This document shows, piece by piece, positions 1 to 5,936 of a DNA stretch of 9,918 bases. How positions within the stretch are numbered: the first letter of the stretch is position 1; each line of letters starts with the position of its first letter. A program made the position numbers and the translations under genes. Source of the DNA: Phycisphaeraceae bacterium (GTDB lineage Bacteria; Planctomycetota; Phycisphaerae; Phycisphaerales; Phycisphaeraceae); contig JADZCW010000243.1 of the NCBI GenBank assembly GCA_020851395.1, positions 1 to 9,918 of the forward strand, given 5' to 3'. The notes beneath the pieces are model-generated. The model had not been told where the DNA came from and ran no database searches. It worked only from the letters and a program-made list of their open reading frames with translations.

Positions 1-13
1 ACTCAACGACCCT

Positions 14-86
14 GGGGGTGTAGCTCAGTTGGGAGAGCGCTTCCATGGCATGGAAGAGGTCAGGGGTTCAACTCCCCTCACCTCCA
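14..86 (+). tRNA. tRNA-Ala (anticodon GGC)
   Basis: A complete cloverleaf can be drawn. The 7-bp acceptor stem is GGGGGTG with CACCTCC (one G-U pair), followed by the D arm GCTC/GAGC. The anticodon stem CTTCC/GGAAG encloses the loop ATGGCAT, which gives anticodon GGC and decodes GCC. The T arm is AGGGG/CCCCT with the loop TTCAACT, and the discriminator base is A86. The sequence is close to the well-known bacterial tRNA-Ala consensus. The 3' CCA is not encoded, since CTT follows, so it would be added by a nucleotidyltransferase. The promoter lies outside the window. Confidence 0.97.
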
Positions 87-98
87 CTTCGGTCACGA

Positions 99-128
99 CC
101 CCGATGCCCCAACATCGGGGTTTTTTTT
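99..128 (+). terminator. Intrinsic terminator of the tRNA-Ala gene
   Basis: A perfect 8-bp stem, CCCCGATG (99-106) with CATCGGGG (113-120), encloses a 6-nt loop and is followed directly by eight T residues (121-128). It lies 12 nt after the tRNA. No A-run precedes the stem, so it should not work for the gene arriving on the opposite strand. Confidence 0.93.
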
Positions 129-152
129 GCGCCAAGGGCGATTTCACTCCTG

Positions 153-818
153 TTACTCCCCTACCACCTGCCAGGCCGCCTCAGCCAACCGCTCACCCGC
201 CAGACCGGTCGCGCGGCCCAGGCCAAGCAGAGCGGGCAGACGGTTTGGATGGCGGAGCAGGTAGGTGATGACCCCCAAAAGGTTCGTCCGGCCGTCGGGG
301 TGGACCAGGCAGGCCAGATCAGGCGGCAGGGCGTCGTCCACGCCGTCGCTGATGGCACGAAGAATCGTTAGAGGGATTTGAGCGTTCTGACAGACCTCGG
401 CGACGGCGGCGCTCTCCATGTCGACGGCCAGGGCGTTGAACCTACGCCCCAGTTCTGATTTCTTGGCCGGGTCGCTCGCCACTTCGTCCACACAGAGCAG
501 TTGACCACAACGCTGGGAGTTCGGCACGGCGAGTTGCCACGTCCGGCCGTCGACCTGGACGACGGACTGCCCCCCCACCACCTCGCCGGCGGCCAAGTCG
601 GGCGAGAGAGAGCCTGAGAAACCCACCAGCAGCACCCGTCCGGGCCGGCGCTCGACGAGAAGTCGTCGCATGGTTTCGCCCGCCCGCCGGGCGCCGATGC
701 CCAGCGCAGCCGTATGGATCGAGTTCCCCAGGCGACGCCGGACAGGGCGCAGCTCAGCCTCGAGGGCCGCAACGATCAGCCAGTCACATCCTGGAGCGGG
801 CAAGGGCGATGCGTCCAC
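153..818 (-). CDS. Nucleosidase / nucleoside phosphorylase (PNP_UDP family, MTA/SAH nucleosidase-like)
   Basis: This 221-aa protein is about the length of MTA/SAH nucleosidases. It has the expected fold markers in order: an N-terminal beta strand ending in 'VAALEAEL' (residues 16-23), which holds a candidate catalytic Glu; a glycine motif 'GFSGS' (66-70) in the phosphate/ribose loop position; 'VDMES' (132-136), with the ribose-binding Met-Glu; and 'RAISD' (154-158), whose Asp would protonate the purine N7. It probably cleaves the N-glycosidic bond of a purine nucleoside such as methylthioadenosine, adenosylhomocysteine, futalosine or adenosylhopane. The exact substrate cannot be read from the sequence. 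The start is GTG, 3 nt after the stop of the dehydrogenase gene, with no clear Shine-Dalgarno, so translation is probably coupled. No better start lies near the first strand. Its C-terminal part (about 165-221) diverges from the standard nucleosidases. Confidence 0.85.
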   Translation of the reverse strand: MDASPLPAPGCDWLIVAALEAELRPVRRRLGNSIHTAALGIGARRAGETMRRLLVERRPGRVLLVGFSGSLSPDLAAGEVVGGQSVVQVDGRTWQLAVPNSQRCGQLLCVDEVASDPAKKSELGRRFNALAVDMESAAVAEVCQNAQIPLTILRAISDGVDDALPPDLACLVHPDGRTNLLGVITYLLRHPNRLPALLGLGRATGLAGERLAEAAWQVVGE

Positions 819-821
819 GAT

Positions 822-1823
822 CTAGCTCACGACGTTCTGGGGGTGACCGGTCAGAAAAGCCGCCAAGTTCTCGGCCGCCATCCGCATCAGCCGGCCACGG
901 GCCTCGAAGCTCGCCCACGCGACGTGCGGCGTGATCACGCAGCGCGGAGCGGTCAGCAGCGGATTGTCTGGCTTCGGAGGTTCCGCCGAGAGCACATCCA
1001 TGCCCGCGCCGCCCAAGCGACCCTGGGCCAGAGCGTCGGCCAGCGCCTGCTCGTCCACGAGCGACCCCCGGCCGGTGTTGATGAGGTACGCTGTCGGCTT
1101 CATCCTGGCCAGGCGACCGGCGTTGATCAGGCCTCGCGTCTGTTCCGTGAGGGGGACGTGCAGGCTCACGACGTCCGACTGGGTCAACACCTCGTCCAGC
1201 GGTAGACGAGGGATGGCACCACCGGTCGGGTCGGATGCCGATGGTCGCAACGATTGGGCCGCGATGACGCGCATGCCCATCGCCTGGGCGATCCTCGCCA
1301 CCTGTCGCCCGATCTCGCCCAGGCCGACAATGCCGAACGTCTTGCCCGCCAGCTCGACCAGGGGGCTAAGGGTGAAAGAGAAATCGGGGCTGGCGACCCA
1401 TTGGCCCGATCGCACGGCCCGGCCGTGCTCGCCCACGTGGCTGGTCAGCTCCAGCAACAGAGCCAAGACGTGCTGAGCCACCGAGGCGGTGGAGTAGGCC
1501 GGAACGTTGGTGACGACCGCGCCCCCCCGCTTCGCGGCCGAAACGTCGACGATGTTGTAGCCCGTGGCCAGGACGCCGATGTAGCGGAGAAAGTTCGGCT
1601 TACCAAGCCCTTGATTCCGTTGGGCCACGGCCGCGAGCGTCGGGGCCATCAGGGGGGTCTTATTGGTCAGGATGGCGTCACAACCGGCGGCGCGCTCGAC
1701 GATCTGGTCCGCCGGGGTGCGGTCGTGCACGACCAGTTCGCCAAGCTCCTGGAACGGCGTCCAGGGCAGGTCGTCGGGGCTGAGCGTCCATCCGTCGAGG
1801 CAGACGATGCGGCAAGAGGTCAT
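822..1823 (-). CDS. D-2-hydroxyacid dehydrogenase (glycerate/hydroxypyruvate type)
   Basis: This 333-aa cytosolic oxidoreductase interconverts a 2-hydroxyacid and a 2-oxoacid with NAD(P)H. The substrate domain opens with 'VCLDGWTL' and contains 'LTNKTPL' and 'IGVLATGYNIVD' (82-93), which are typical of the glycerate-dehydrogenase branch. The Rossmann motif is GLGEIG (167-172). The catalytic triad is visible as Arg252 in 'NTGRGSLVD', Glu281 in 'SAEPP' and His300 in 'ITPHVAW'. Two oddities stand out. There is an extra run of about ten residues ('RNQGLGKPNF', 69-78) before 'YIGVLATG'. The acidic residue usual at the end of the second Rossmann strand is missing ('VIAAQS'), so cofactor preference may differ from plain NAD. 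It is the first gene of a two-gene unit with the nucleosidase. No Shine-Dalgarno precedes the ATG. Confidence 0.93.
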   Translation of the reverse strand: MTSCRIVCLDGWTLSPDDLPWTPFQELGELVVHDRTPADQIVERAAGCDAILTNKTPLMAPTLAAVAQRNQGLGKPNFLRYIGVLATGYNIVDVSAAKRGGAVVTNVPAYSTASVAQHVLALLLELTSHVGEHGRAVRSGQWVASPDFSFTLSPLVELAGKTFGIVGLGEIGRQVARIAQAMGMRVIAAQSLRPSASDPTGGAIPRLPLDEVLTQSDVVSLHVPLTEQTRGLINAGRLARMKPTAYLINTGRGSLVDEQALADALAQGRLGGAGMDVLSAEPPKPDNPLLTAPRCVITPHVAWASFEARGRLMRMAAENLAAFLTGHPQNVVS

Positions 1824-1830
1824 GGGGCAA

Positions 1831-1836
1831 ATGGTA
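1831..1836 (-). promoter_or_regulatory. Possible -10 element (TACCAT) of the dehydrogenase gene
   Basis: TACCAT on the minus strand lies 7 nt before the ATG and matches the -10 consensus at 4 of 6 positions. No convincing -35 element is visible 16-18 nt upstream. If used, transcription would begin at or next to the start codon, which fits the lack of a Shine-Dalgarno. Confidence 0.35.
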
Positions 1837-1896
1837 ACGCCAGGACGGCGGGATGAGTACCCCTGGGCGTGCCCCGAGCTCGACCCCGGCTTGGGT

Positions 1897-1902
1897 TATG
1901 AT
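1897..1902 (+). promoter_or_regulatory. Possible -10 element (TATGAT) of the 203-aa gene
   Basis: TATGAT differs from TATAAT at one position and ends 6 nt before the ATG at 1909. That spacing would place the transcription start on the start codon, giving a leaderless mRNA. No clear -35 element is seen. A ribosome-binding site is also absent between this box and the ATG. Confidence 0.45.
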
Positions 1903-1908
1903 GGGCGC

Positions 1909-2520
1909 ATGCAGATCTATCTCGACGACCAGACGTGCGACATCCAGGGCCGGACGCTCCACGATGTGCTCGATGCCGCGGGCGAGCGGCTGGTGCCGCG
2001 GAAGCGGATCATCGTGGAGGTCGAGATCAACGGCCGGACCCTCGGGCCGGAAGAGATCGACGACGAGGGCAGCCACGAGCTGTCCCCGGACGCCATGGTC
2101 AGATTGGTCTCCGCCGATCCGCTGGAGCTGGTCGTGCAGATGCTCGAACAGACGCGGACAGAGCTCCTGGCGGCGCGGGACCATCAGCACGAGGCGGCCG
2201 AATTCTTCCAGCAGGATGAGCCGGCCAAGGCCCTGGCCAAGATCGGCCAGGCGGTGGGCGTCTGGCAGCGTCTGCCCGAGGCGGTGGTGCACACCGTCCG
2301 CTACACCGGGCTGGACCTCGACGAGATGCGGGTGGACCAGCAGCCGGCGTCGCTGGTGATCCGGACGATGATCGACCGCCTCGGGCAATTCAAGGCCCTG
2401 ATCGAGGCCGGCGACTCGGTGGCCATGGCCGACACGCTGGCGTATGAGTGGCCCGAGGTCGTCGACCAGTGGGACCGGCTGCTGCGAGAGCTCGTCGAGC
2501 GCGTCAACGCCATGCGATAG
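1909..2520 (+). CDS. Unrecognised 203-aa acidic protein, beta-rich N-terminus and helical C-terminus
   Basis: I do not recognise this protein. The ATG at 1909 is chosen because the protein reads cleanly from 'MQIYLDDQ'. The 82 in-frame codons upstream overlap the divergent dehydrogenase gene and look like shadow sequence. Residues 1-70 alternate short strands ('MQIYLDD', 'RIIVEVEINGR', 'MVRLVSAD') with one helix ('TLHDVLDAAGERL'), a pattern like a small beta-grasp-type module. Residues 71-203 are predicted helices, including 'PLELVVQMLEQTRTELLAAR' and the C-terminal 'ADTLAYEWPEVVDQWDRLL'. There is no signal peptide, membrane segment or Cys pair, so it is probably cytosolic. It stands alone, divergent from the dehydrogenase and convergent with argF. 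Codon use matches the neighbours, so a real gene is likely. Confidence 0.8.
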   Translation: MQIYLDDQTCDIQGRTLHDVLDAAGERLVPRKRIIVEVEINGRTLGPEEIDDEGSHELSPDAMVRLVSADPLELVVQMLEQTRTELLAARDHQHEAAEFFQQDEPAKALAKIGQAVGVWQRLPEAVVHTVRYTGLDLDEMRVDQQPASLVIRTMIDRLGQFKALIEAGDSVAMADTLAYEWPEVVDQWDRLLRELVERVNAMR

Positions 2521-2523
2521 CCG

Positions 2524-2554
2524 CCGCGACGGTCGCGGGGCAATCTCCCCGTTC
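2524..2554 (+). terminator. Possible weak hairpins between two convergent genes
   Basis: The 45-bp gap between the stops of the 203-aa gene and argF holds two overlapping GC hairpins. One is CCGCGA (2524-2529) with TCGCGG (2533-2538). The other is CGGGG (2536-2540) with CCCCG (2547-2551), followed only by TTCT. Neither has a proper T-run in either direction, so termination here is a guess from position. Confidence 0.3.
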
Positions 2555-2565
2555 TAACAAGAAAT

Positions 2566-3486
2566 TCACTTGCCCATCATCAGCGACAGCAGCCCGCGCT
2601 GGACGTGCAGGCGGTTGTGGGCCTGGGGAAAAACGCGGCTGTGCGGGCCGTCGAGCACCTCGCTGGTGATCTCGACATTGCGGTAGGCCGGCAGGCAGTG
2701 CAGGACGATGGCCCGCGCCGGGGCCTCGTCCAGCAGCTCGTCGTTGATCTGGTAGCCGGTGAATGCCTGGCGGCGCTGCTCTTTCTCAGCCTCCTGGCCC
2801 ATCGAGACCCAGGTATCGGTGTAGATCGCGTCGGCCTCCTTGACGGCCTGCCTGGGGTCGGTGATCCGTGTGACATTCAGCTCCGGCGATCGCAGCCGGG
2901 TGGATTCGAGGAACCCGGCGTCGAGCTCGAAGCCCGGCGGACTCGAGAGGACCATCCGGATGCCCAGCTTGCCACAGATGGCCACGAGGCTGCGGGCGAC
3001 GTTGTTCCCGTCGCCGACGTAGACCAGCGTCCGGCCGGCCAGGTCGCGGCCGAACTCGTCCATCATGGTCATGATGTCCGCCAGGGCCTGGCAGGGGTGC
3101 GAGTAGTCGCTGAGCGCGTTGACCACGGGCAGGCCCGAGTATTCAGCCAATTGCACGAGCTTGGAGTGCTCGAAGACGCGGGCGATGATCAGGTGGACCA
3201 TCCCTCCCAGCACGCGGGCGACGTCCGGCGTGGCCTCGCGCTTGCCGAGCCCCACCTCACCGGCCGAGAGGGTGATGGTCCGCCCCCCGAGCTCGAAGAC
3301 AGCCTGCTCGAAGGAGACCTTGGTGCGCAGGCTCGGTTTCTCGAAGATCAGGATCGCCGTCTTGCCCGCCATGACCTGCGGGATGGGTTGGCCAGCCTTC
3401 ATCGCCTGGCGCAGCTCATAGGAACGGTCCAACACCTGGCGGACGTCTTCGGCGGATGATTCGGCAATGGAGAGCATGTGACGCAT
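2566..3486 (-). CDS. argF: Ornithine carbamoyltransferase
   Basis: This 306-aa cytosolic enzyme makes citrulline from ornithine and carbamoyl phosphate in arginine synthesis, and its length is normal for the family. The carbamoyl-phosphate loop reads 'SLRTK' (52-56) in place of the usual STRTR. 'HPCQALAD' (130-137) follows. The ornithine loop 'DTWVSMGQE' (224-232) with SMG at 228-230 separates it from aspartate carbamoyltransferase. 'HCLPAYR' (263-269) carries the Cys that contacts ornithine. The ATG at 3486 has a good ribosome-binding site, GGAGG at 3495-3499 with an 8-nt spacer. It follows argB by 48 nt with no terminator between them, so the two are probably co-transcribed. The gap contains a run of eight C residues on the coding strand. 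Substrate preference for acetyl- or succinylornithine is unlikely given the SMG motif. Confidence 0.96.
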   Translation of the reverse strand: MRHMLSIAESSAEDVRQVLDRSYELRQAMKAGQPIPQVMAGKTAILIFEKPSLRTKVSFEQAVFELGGRTITLSAGEVGLGKREATPDVARVLGGMVHLIIARVFEHSKLVQLAEYSGLPVVNALSDYSHPCQALADIMTMMDEFGRDLAGRTLVYVGDGNNVARSLVAICGKLGIRMVLSSPPGFELDAGFLESTRLRSPELNVTRITDPRQAVKEADAIYTDTWVSMGQEAEKEQRRQAFTGYQINDELLDEAPARAIVLHCLPAYRNVEITSEVLDGPHSRVFPQAHNRLHVQRGLLSLMMGK

Positions 3487-3534
3487 GATCTACGCCTCCG
3501 TCCTTCGGGGGGGGTCTGACTGGCCGCGGTCGGC

Positions 3535-4443
3535 CTAAGCGGGGCCCAGGACGATCTCCGTGCCGATGCCGTGGTCCGTGTAGATCTCCAGCAGCAGGGC
3601 ATGAGGGATGCGTCCGTCGATGATGTGGGCCTTGTTGACGCCGGCCTCGAGGGCGGTCAGAGCCGCCTCGACCTTCGGGAGCATGCCGGACGTGATGACG
3701 CCTTCACGAACGAGCTGGTCGATCCGGCCCTTGGTCAAATGGCTGGCCAGGGAGGCCGGGTCGTCAGCCCTGGTGCGGATGCCGTGCGTGTCCGAGACCA
3801 GCACGAGCTTCTCCGCCCGCAGGGCGGCGGCGACGTGGCCGGCCACGGAGTCGGCGTTGACGTTGAGCTTGCCGCCGGCGCCGTCGCGGGCGATCGGGGC
3901 CACCACGGGAATGTAGTGCGCCTCGGTCAGGGCTTTGAGCAAGTTGGCATTGACCCACTGCACCTCGCCGACAAACCCGATGTCGATCCGCTTCTGCGCC
4001 CCCGAGGGGTCCTTGGCGTCCACGGGCTCATTGAGGAACATCCGCTTGGCGAAGACGGAGCAGGAGCCGAGGCTGTGCAGCCCCATGCCTCGCTGCCCCA
4101 TCTCGTCGATTGTGCGGAGGATTTCCTGGTTGATCTGGTTGACCAGGACGTGCTCGGCGATGGCCAGCGTGCGCTCGTCGGTGTACCGCCGGCCCTGGAC
4201 GAACTGGGCCTCCAGGCCTGCCTGCTTCATGGCGTCGTTGATGGCCTTGCCCCCGCCGTGGACCAGCACCGGGTACATGCCCACCGCCGCCATGAAGCAC
4301 ACGTCGTCGAGGATGCTCCGCAGCGTCTGCGGCTCATCCATGATCGACCCGCCGATCTTCACCACCACCACCCGGTCCTGGAACCGACGGATGTACTGGT
4401 GCGCCTCGACCAGCGCCTGTGCCTTGGCGATCGCCTGTTGCAT
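3535..4443 (-). CDS. argB: Acetylglutamate kinase, probably arginine-sensitive type
   Basis: This 302-aa amino-acid kinase phosphorylates N-acetylglutamate, the second step of arginine synthesis. Visible motifs are 'VVKIGGS' (27-33), 'VHGGGKAI' (61-68) for the phosphate loop, 'GGKLNVNADSVAGHVA' (190-205) for acetylglutamate and ATP contacts, and 'SGMLPKVEA' (252-260) with the catalytic-site Lys257. The N-terminal helix 'ALVEAHQYIRRF' and the tail 'HALLLEIYTDHGIGTEI' match the hexameric, arginine-inhibited enzymes, so feedback control is likely. The ATG at 4443 is preferred over an in-frame TTG at 4485. The TTG would lie upstream of the predicted transcription start, and the ATG has AAGGGA 10 nt before it. 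First gene of argB-argF; argD is not adjacent. Confidence 0.95.
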   Translation of the reverse strand: MQQAIAKAQALVEAHQYIRRFQDRVVVVKIGGSIMDEPQTLRSILDDVCFMAAVGMYPVLVHGGGKAINDAMKQAGLEAQFVQGRRYTDERTLAIAEHVLVNQINQEILRTIDEMGQRGMGLHSLGSCSVFAKRMFLNEPVDAKDPSGAQKRIDIGFVGEVQWVNANLLKALTEAHYIPVVAPIARDGAGGKLNVNADSVAGHVAAALRAEKLVLVSDTHGIRTRADDPASLASHLTKGRIDQLVREGVITSGMLPKVEAALTALEAGVNKAHIIDGRIPHALLLEIYTDHGIGTEIVLGPA

Positions 4444-4485
4444 GAGCCCGTGATCCCTTTCCGCTCGGCAGAGAGCAAAGGGCAA

Positions 4486-4513
4486 AGCATATCAACAGTG
4501 ACTCGCCCATCAA
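4486..4513 (-). promoter_or_regulatory. Promoter of the argB-argF operon
   Basis: On the minus strand a -35 TTGATG (4508-4513) and a -10 TATGCT (4486-4491) are 16 nt apart. The -10 is preceded by TGA, an extended -10 signature. Transcription would start near 4479, leaving a leader of about 36 nt before the argB ATG. No ARG-box-like palindrome was obvious. Confidence 0.6.
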
Positions 4514-4704
4514 CCCGGGCGGTCCGTTGACGACGGGGGCGGATCGGCGGTGTGGCCGGGGGTCGTCCCCGAATGTTGCCGCCACGCCACATGCGGGCGC
4601 AGCCGTTCCAGGCCGTGCCGGGCCATATTGGCCTCAATTTCTTGTCATCCAGCGACTTGCGCAGGACCGCCCGGGCAGGCCTCCCGGTTGCCCTCTGGCA
4701 TGCC

Positions 4705-5136
4705 ATGCCTGACACACCCCTGGTCCTCTCGATCGAGCGTCCCCGCCTCCAACTGCCCCTCTACGCCCGGATGACGCTGCTGGCGGTCGTCGCCGTCGTG
4801 GCCGGGGCGCTGTGGGCCACCGCTCGCATCTGGGGGCATCACCTGGGCTGGTTCGGCCTGCCGGACGAGATCATCCATGTCACCGCTCACATCACCGTCT
4901 GGGGCTCCCTGGGCGTGTTGGCCACGTTCGGTCTGGGCCGGCGATACCTCCTCGGCGGGCTGGCGGTCATCGTCATCTCAGGGCTTGACGAGTTCCATCA
5001 ACGCTTCGTGCCGGGCCGGTTCGCGTCCTGGGACGACTTCTTGATCAACGTCGGGGCCGTGGTCGTGTTCCTTCTCGTGGCCCGCATGATCGAGAGCTAC
5101 TGGGCCTCGCGGCCGGTCAGCCCCGCCCGGGCGTGA
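4705..5136 (+). CDS. VanZ-like small integral membrane protein
   Basis: A 143-aa membrane protein with four hydrophobic segments at about residues 24-43, 58-76, 80-93 and 112-128. Two motif blocks identify the VanZ-like family: 'DEIIHVTAHITVWGSLG' (54-70) and 'DEFHQRFVPGRFASWDDFLINVG' (95-117), with the conserved Asp-Glu-x-His-Gln and PGR. VanZ itself gives low-level teicoplanin resistance, but most family members, including stand-alone ones like this, have no known role, so resistance should not be assumed. The start at 4705 is the in-frame ATG nearest the first membrane segment that keeps a short basic N-terminus. Longer reading frames back to 4552 and a shorter start at 4771 cannot be excluded, because no clear ribosome-binding site marks any of them. 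It is divergent from argB. Confidence 0.82.
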   Translation: MPDTPLVLSIERPRLQLPLYARMTLLAVVAVVAGALWATARIWGHHLGWFGLPDEIIHVTAHITVWGSLGVLATFGLGRRYLLGGLAVIVISGLDEFHQRFVPGRFASWDDFLINVGAVVVFLLVARMIESYWASRPVSPARA

Positions 5137-5163
5137 TCGGCCCCTCATCTCTGCAAGTGGGGA

Positions 5164-5192
5164 TTGGTTGAACCGCCGGACGGTGATATAGT
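5164..5192 (+). promoter_or_regulatory. Promoter of the secreted-protein gene
   Basis: A -35 TTGGTT (5164-5169) and an extended -10, TGA followed by TATAGT (5187-5192), are separated by exactly 17 nt. Transcription would start near 5199, giving a leader of about 40 nt with GAGG (5229-5232) 7 nt before the ATG at 5240. This is the best sigma-70-type promoter in the window. Confidence 0.65.
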
Positions 5193-5239
5193 GGCCGACG
5201 AGGGTGACGGTCTTCTCCCCCTGCACGCGAGGCCCCTCG

Positions 5240-5839
5240 ATGCGACGCAAGATTGTCTGGTGCACATTCTGGCTGACGGTGGTGATGTGGTTCGGCCGAG
5301 CCTGGGCGGATATGCCCGTCGTGCCAGCCACCGCGCCCGCCGCGCCGACAACGATGGCCACGACCGAGCCGGCCGCGACGGCCCCAGCTCCGGTCATCGC
5401 ACCGTCGGCCTCACCCGCCACGCCCCCGGCCACCAGGCCCGCGGCCCGCCGCGCCACCGAATCGGATCGCAAGCCCGCCCCACCGCACCCGCAGGAGGTG
5501 CTGACCAACCCCAACTTCCAGGGCGGCCAGGTCACGCCGACCCTCGACCGCTCGCACTGGCCGGCCGTCACCGTCGGGCCCGAGCCGGGGCTGACCCGCC
5601 ATCCCCCGATCTACTTTCAGGACATGAACTTCGACCTGCGCCGCAACAGGGGCCGGGGCGAGGCGTCGCCGGAACGGGACTTCATCGCCGCGCTCGGATA
5701 CTCCCGCAGCGAGGACCTGGGGCTCAACAACCTCGCCCACGGTTTTGTTGAGCCGGTCAAGTTCTGCGTGGACCTGGCGATCCTGGCGCCGGTCAAGGCG
5801 GTGATCCAGCCGCCGTTCCTCACCGTGACCAGCCCGTGA
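5240..5839 (+). CDS. Secreted protein with Ala/Pro/Thr linker and planctomycete-type C-terminal domain
   Basis: A 199-aa exported protein of unknown function. Residues 1-24 form a Sec signal peptide: basic 'MRRK', a hydrophobic core and a likely cleavage after 'GRAWA'. Residues 26-75 are a low-complexity Ala/Pro/Thr linker, probably disordered. Residues 80-199 look folded, with 'HPPIYFQDMNFDL', 'LNNLAHGFVEPVKF' and a closing segment 'APVKAVIQPPF'. From memory, this layout resembles widespread planctomycete hypothetical proteins with 'PLYFEDVNLERYG' followed by a conserved His region; this is recollection, not a search. The ATG at 5240 is preferred over an in-frame GTG at 5204 because it has GAGG 7 nt upstream and opens the signal peptide directly. 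It has its own promoter and terminator, so it is monocistronic. Confidence 0.85.
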   Translation: MRRKIVWCTFWLTVVMWFGRAWADMPVVPATAPAAPTTMATTEPAATAPAPVIAPSASPATPPATRPAARRATESDRKPAPPHPQEVLTNPNFQGGQVTPTLDRSHWPAVTVGPEPGLTRHPPIYFQDMNFDLRRNRGRGEASPERDFIAALGYSRSEDLGLNNLAHGFVEPVKFCVDLAILAPVKAVIQPPFLTVTSP

Positions 5840-5869
5840 ACCCCGCCCGGCATCCGCCATGTATGAAAC

Positions 5870-5896
5870 AAACCCACGTCATCCGACGTGGGTTTT
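5870..5896. terminator. Bidirectional intrinsic terminator
   Basis: A perfect 11-bp stem, AAACCCACGTC (5870-5880) with GACGTGGGTTT (5885-5895), encloses an ATCC loop. On the plus strand it ends in TTTT, and on the minus strand it runs into TTTGTTT. It sits between the convergent secreted-protein gene and the efflux operon and should end both transcripts. Confidence 0.92.
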
Positions 5897-5936
5897 GCGT
5901 TGGCTCGTGCCGTGATCGGGCCGGCATTCAGATGAC

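Noticed and set aside
1663..1908. Upstream in-frame extension of the 203-aa gene
   Set aside because: The 82 added residues would overlap the divergent dehydrogenase and look like its complement. The ATG at 1909 has a -10-like box directly before it.
1678..2388. A 236-codon minus-strand open frame opposite the 203-aa gene
   Set aside because: It overlaps the start of the dehydrogenase gene in another frame and has an Arg/His/Pro-rich composition. The plus-strand reading has a more natural amino-acid pattern.
3507..3514. Eight-base G-run between argB and argF as a phase-variation site
   Set aside because: It lies in the non-coding gap, 48 nt long, outside any reading frame and outside the ribosome-binding site. 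Slippage would have little effect.
3571..4530. A 319-codon plus-strand open frame opposite argB
   Set aside because: It is a shadow of argB. It has no family motifs, and the true gene on the other strand has all its catalytic motifs.
5142..5163. CCCC...GGGG as a terminator after the VanZ-like gene
   Set aside because: Only four contiguous pairs with a 14-nt loop and no T-run; it also runs up to the promoter of the next gene.
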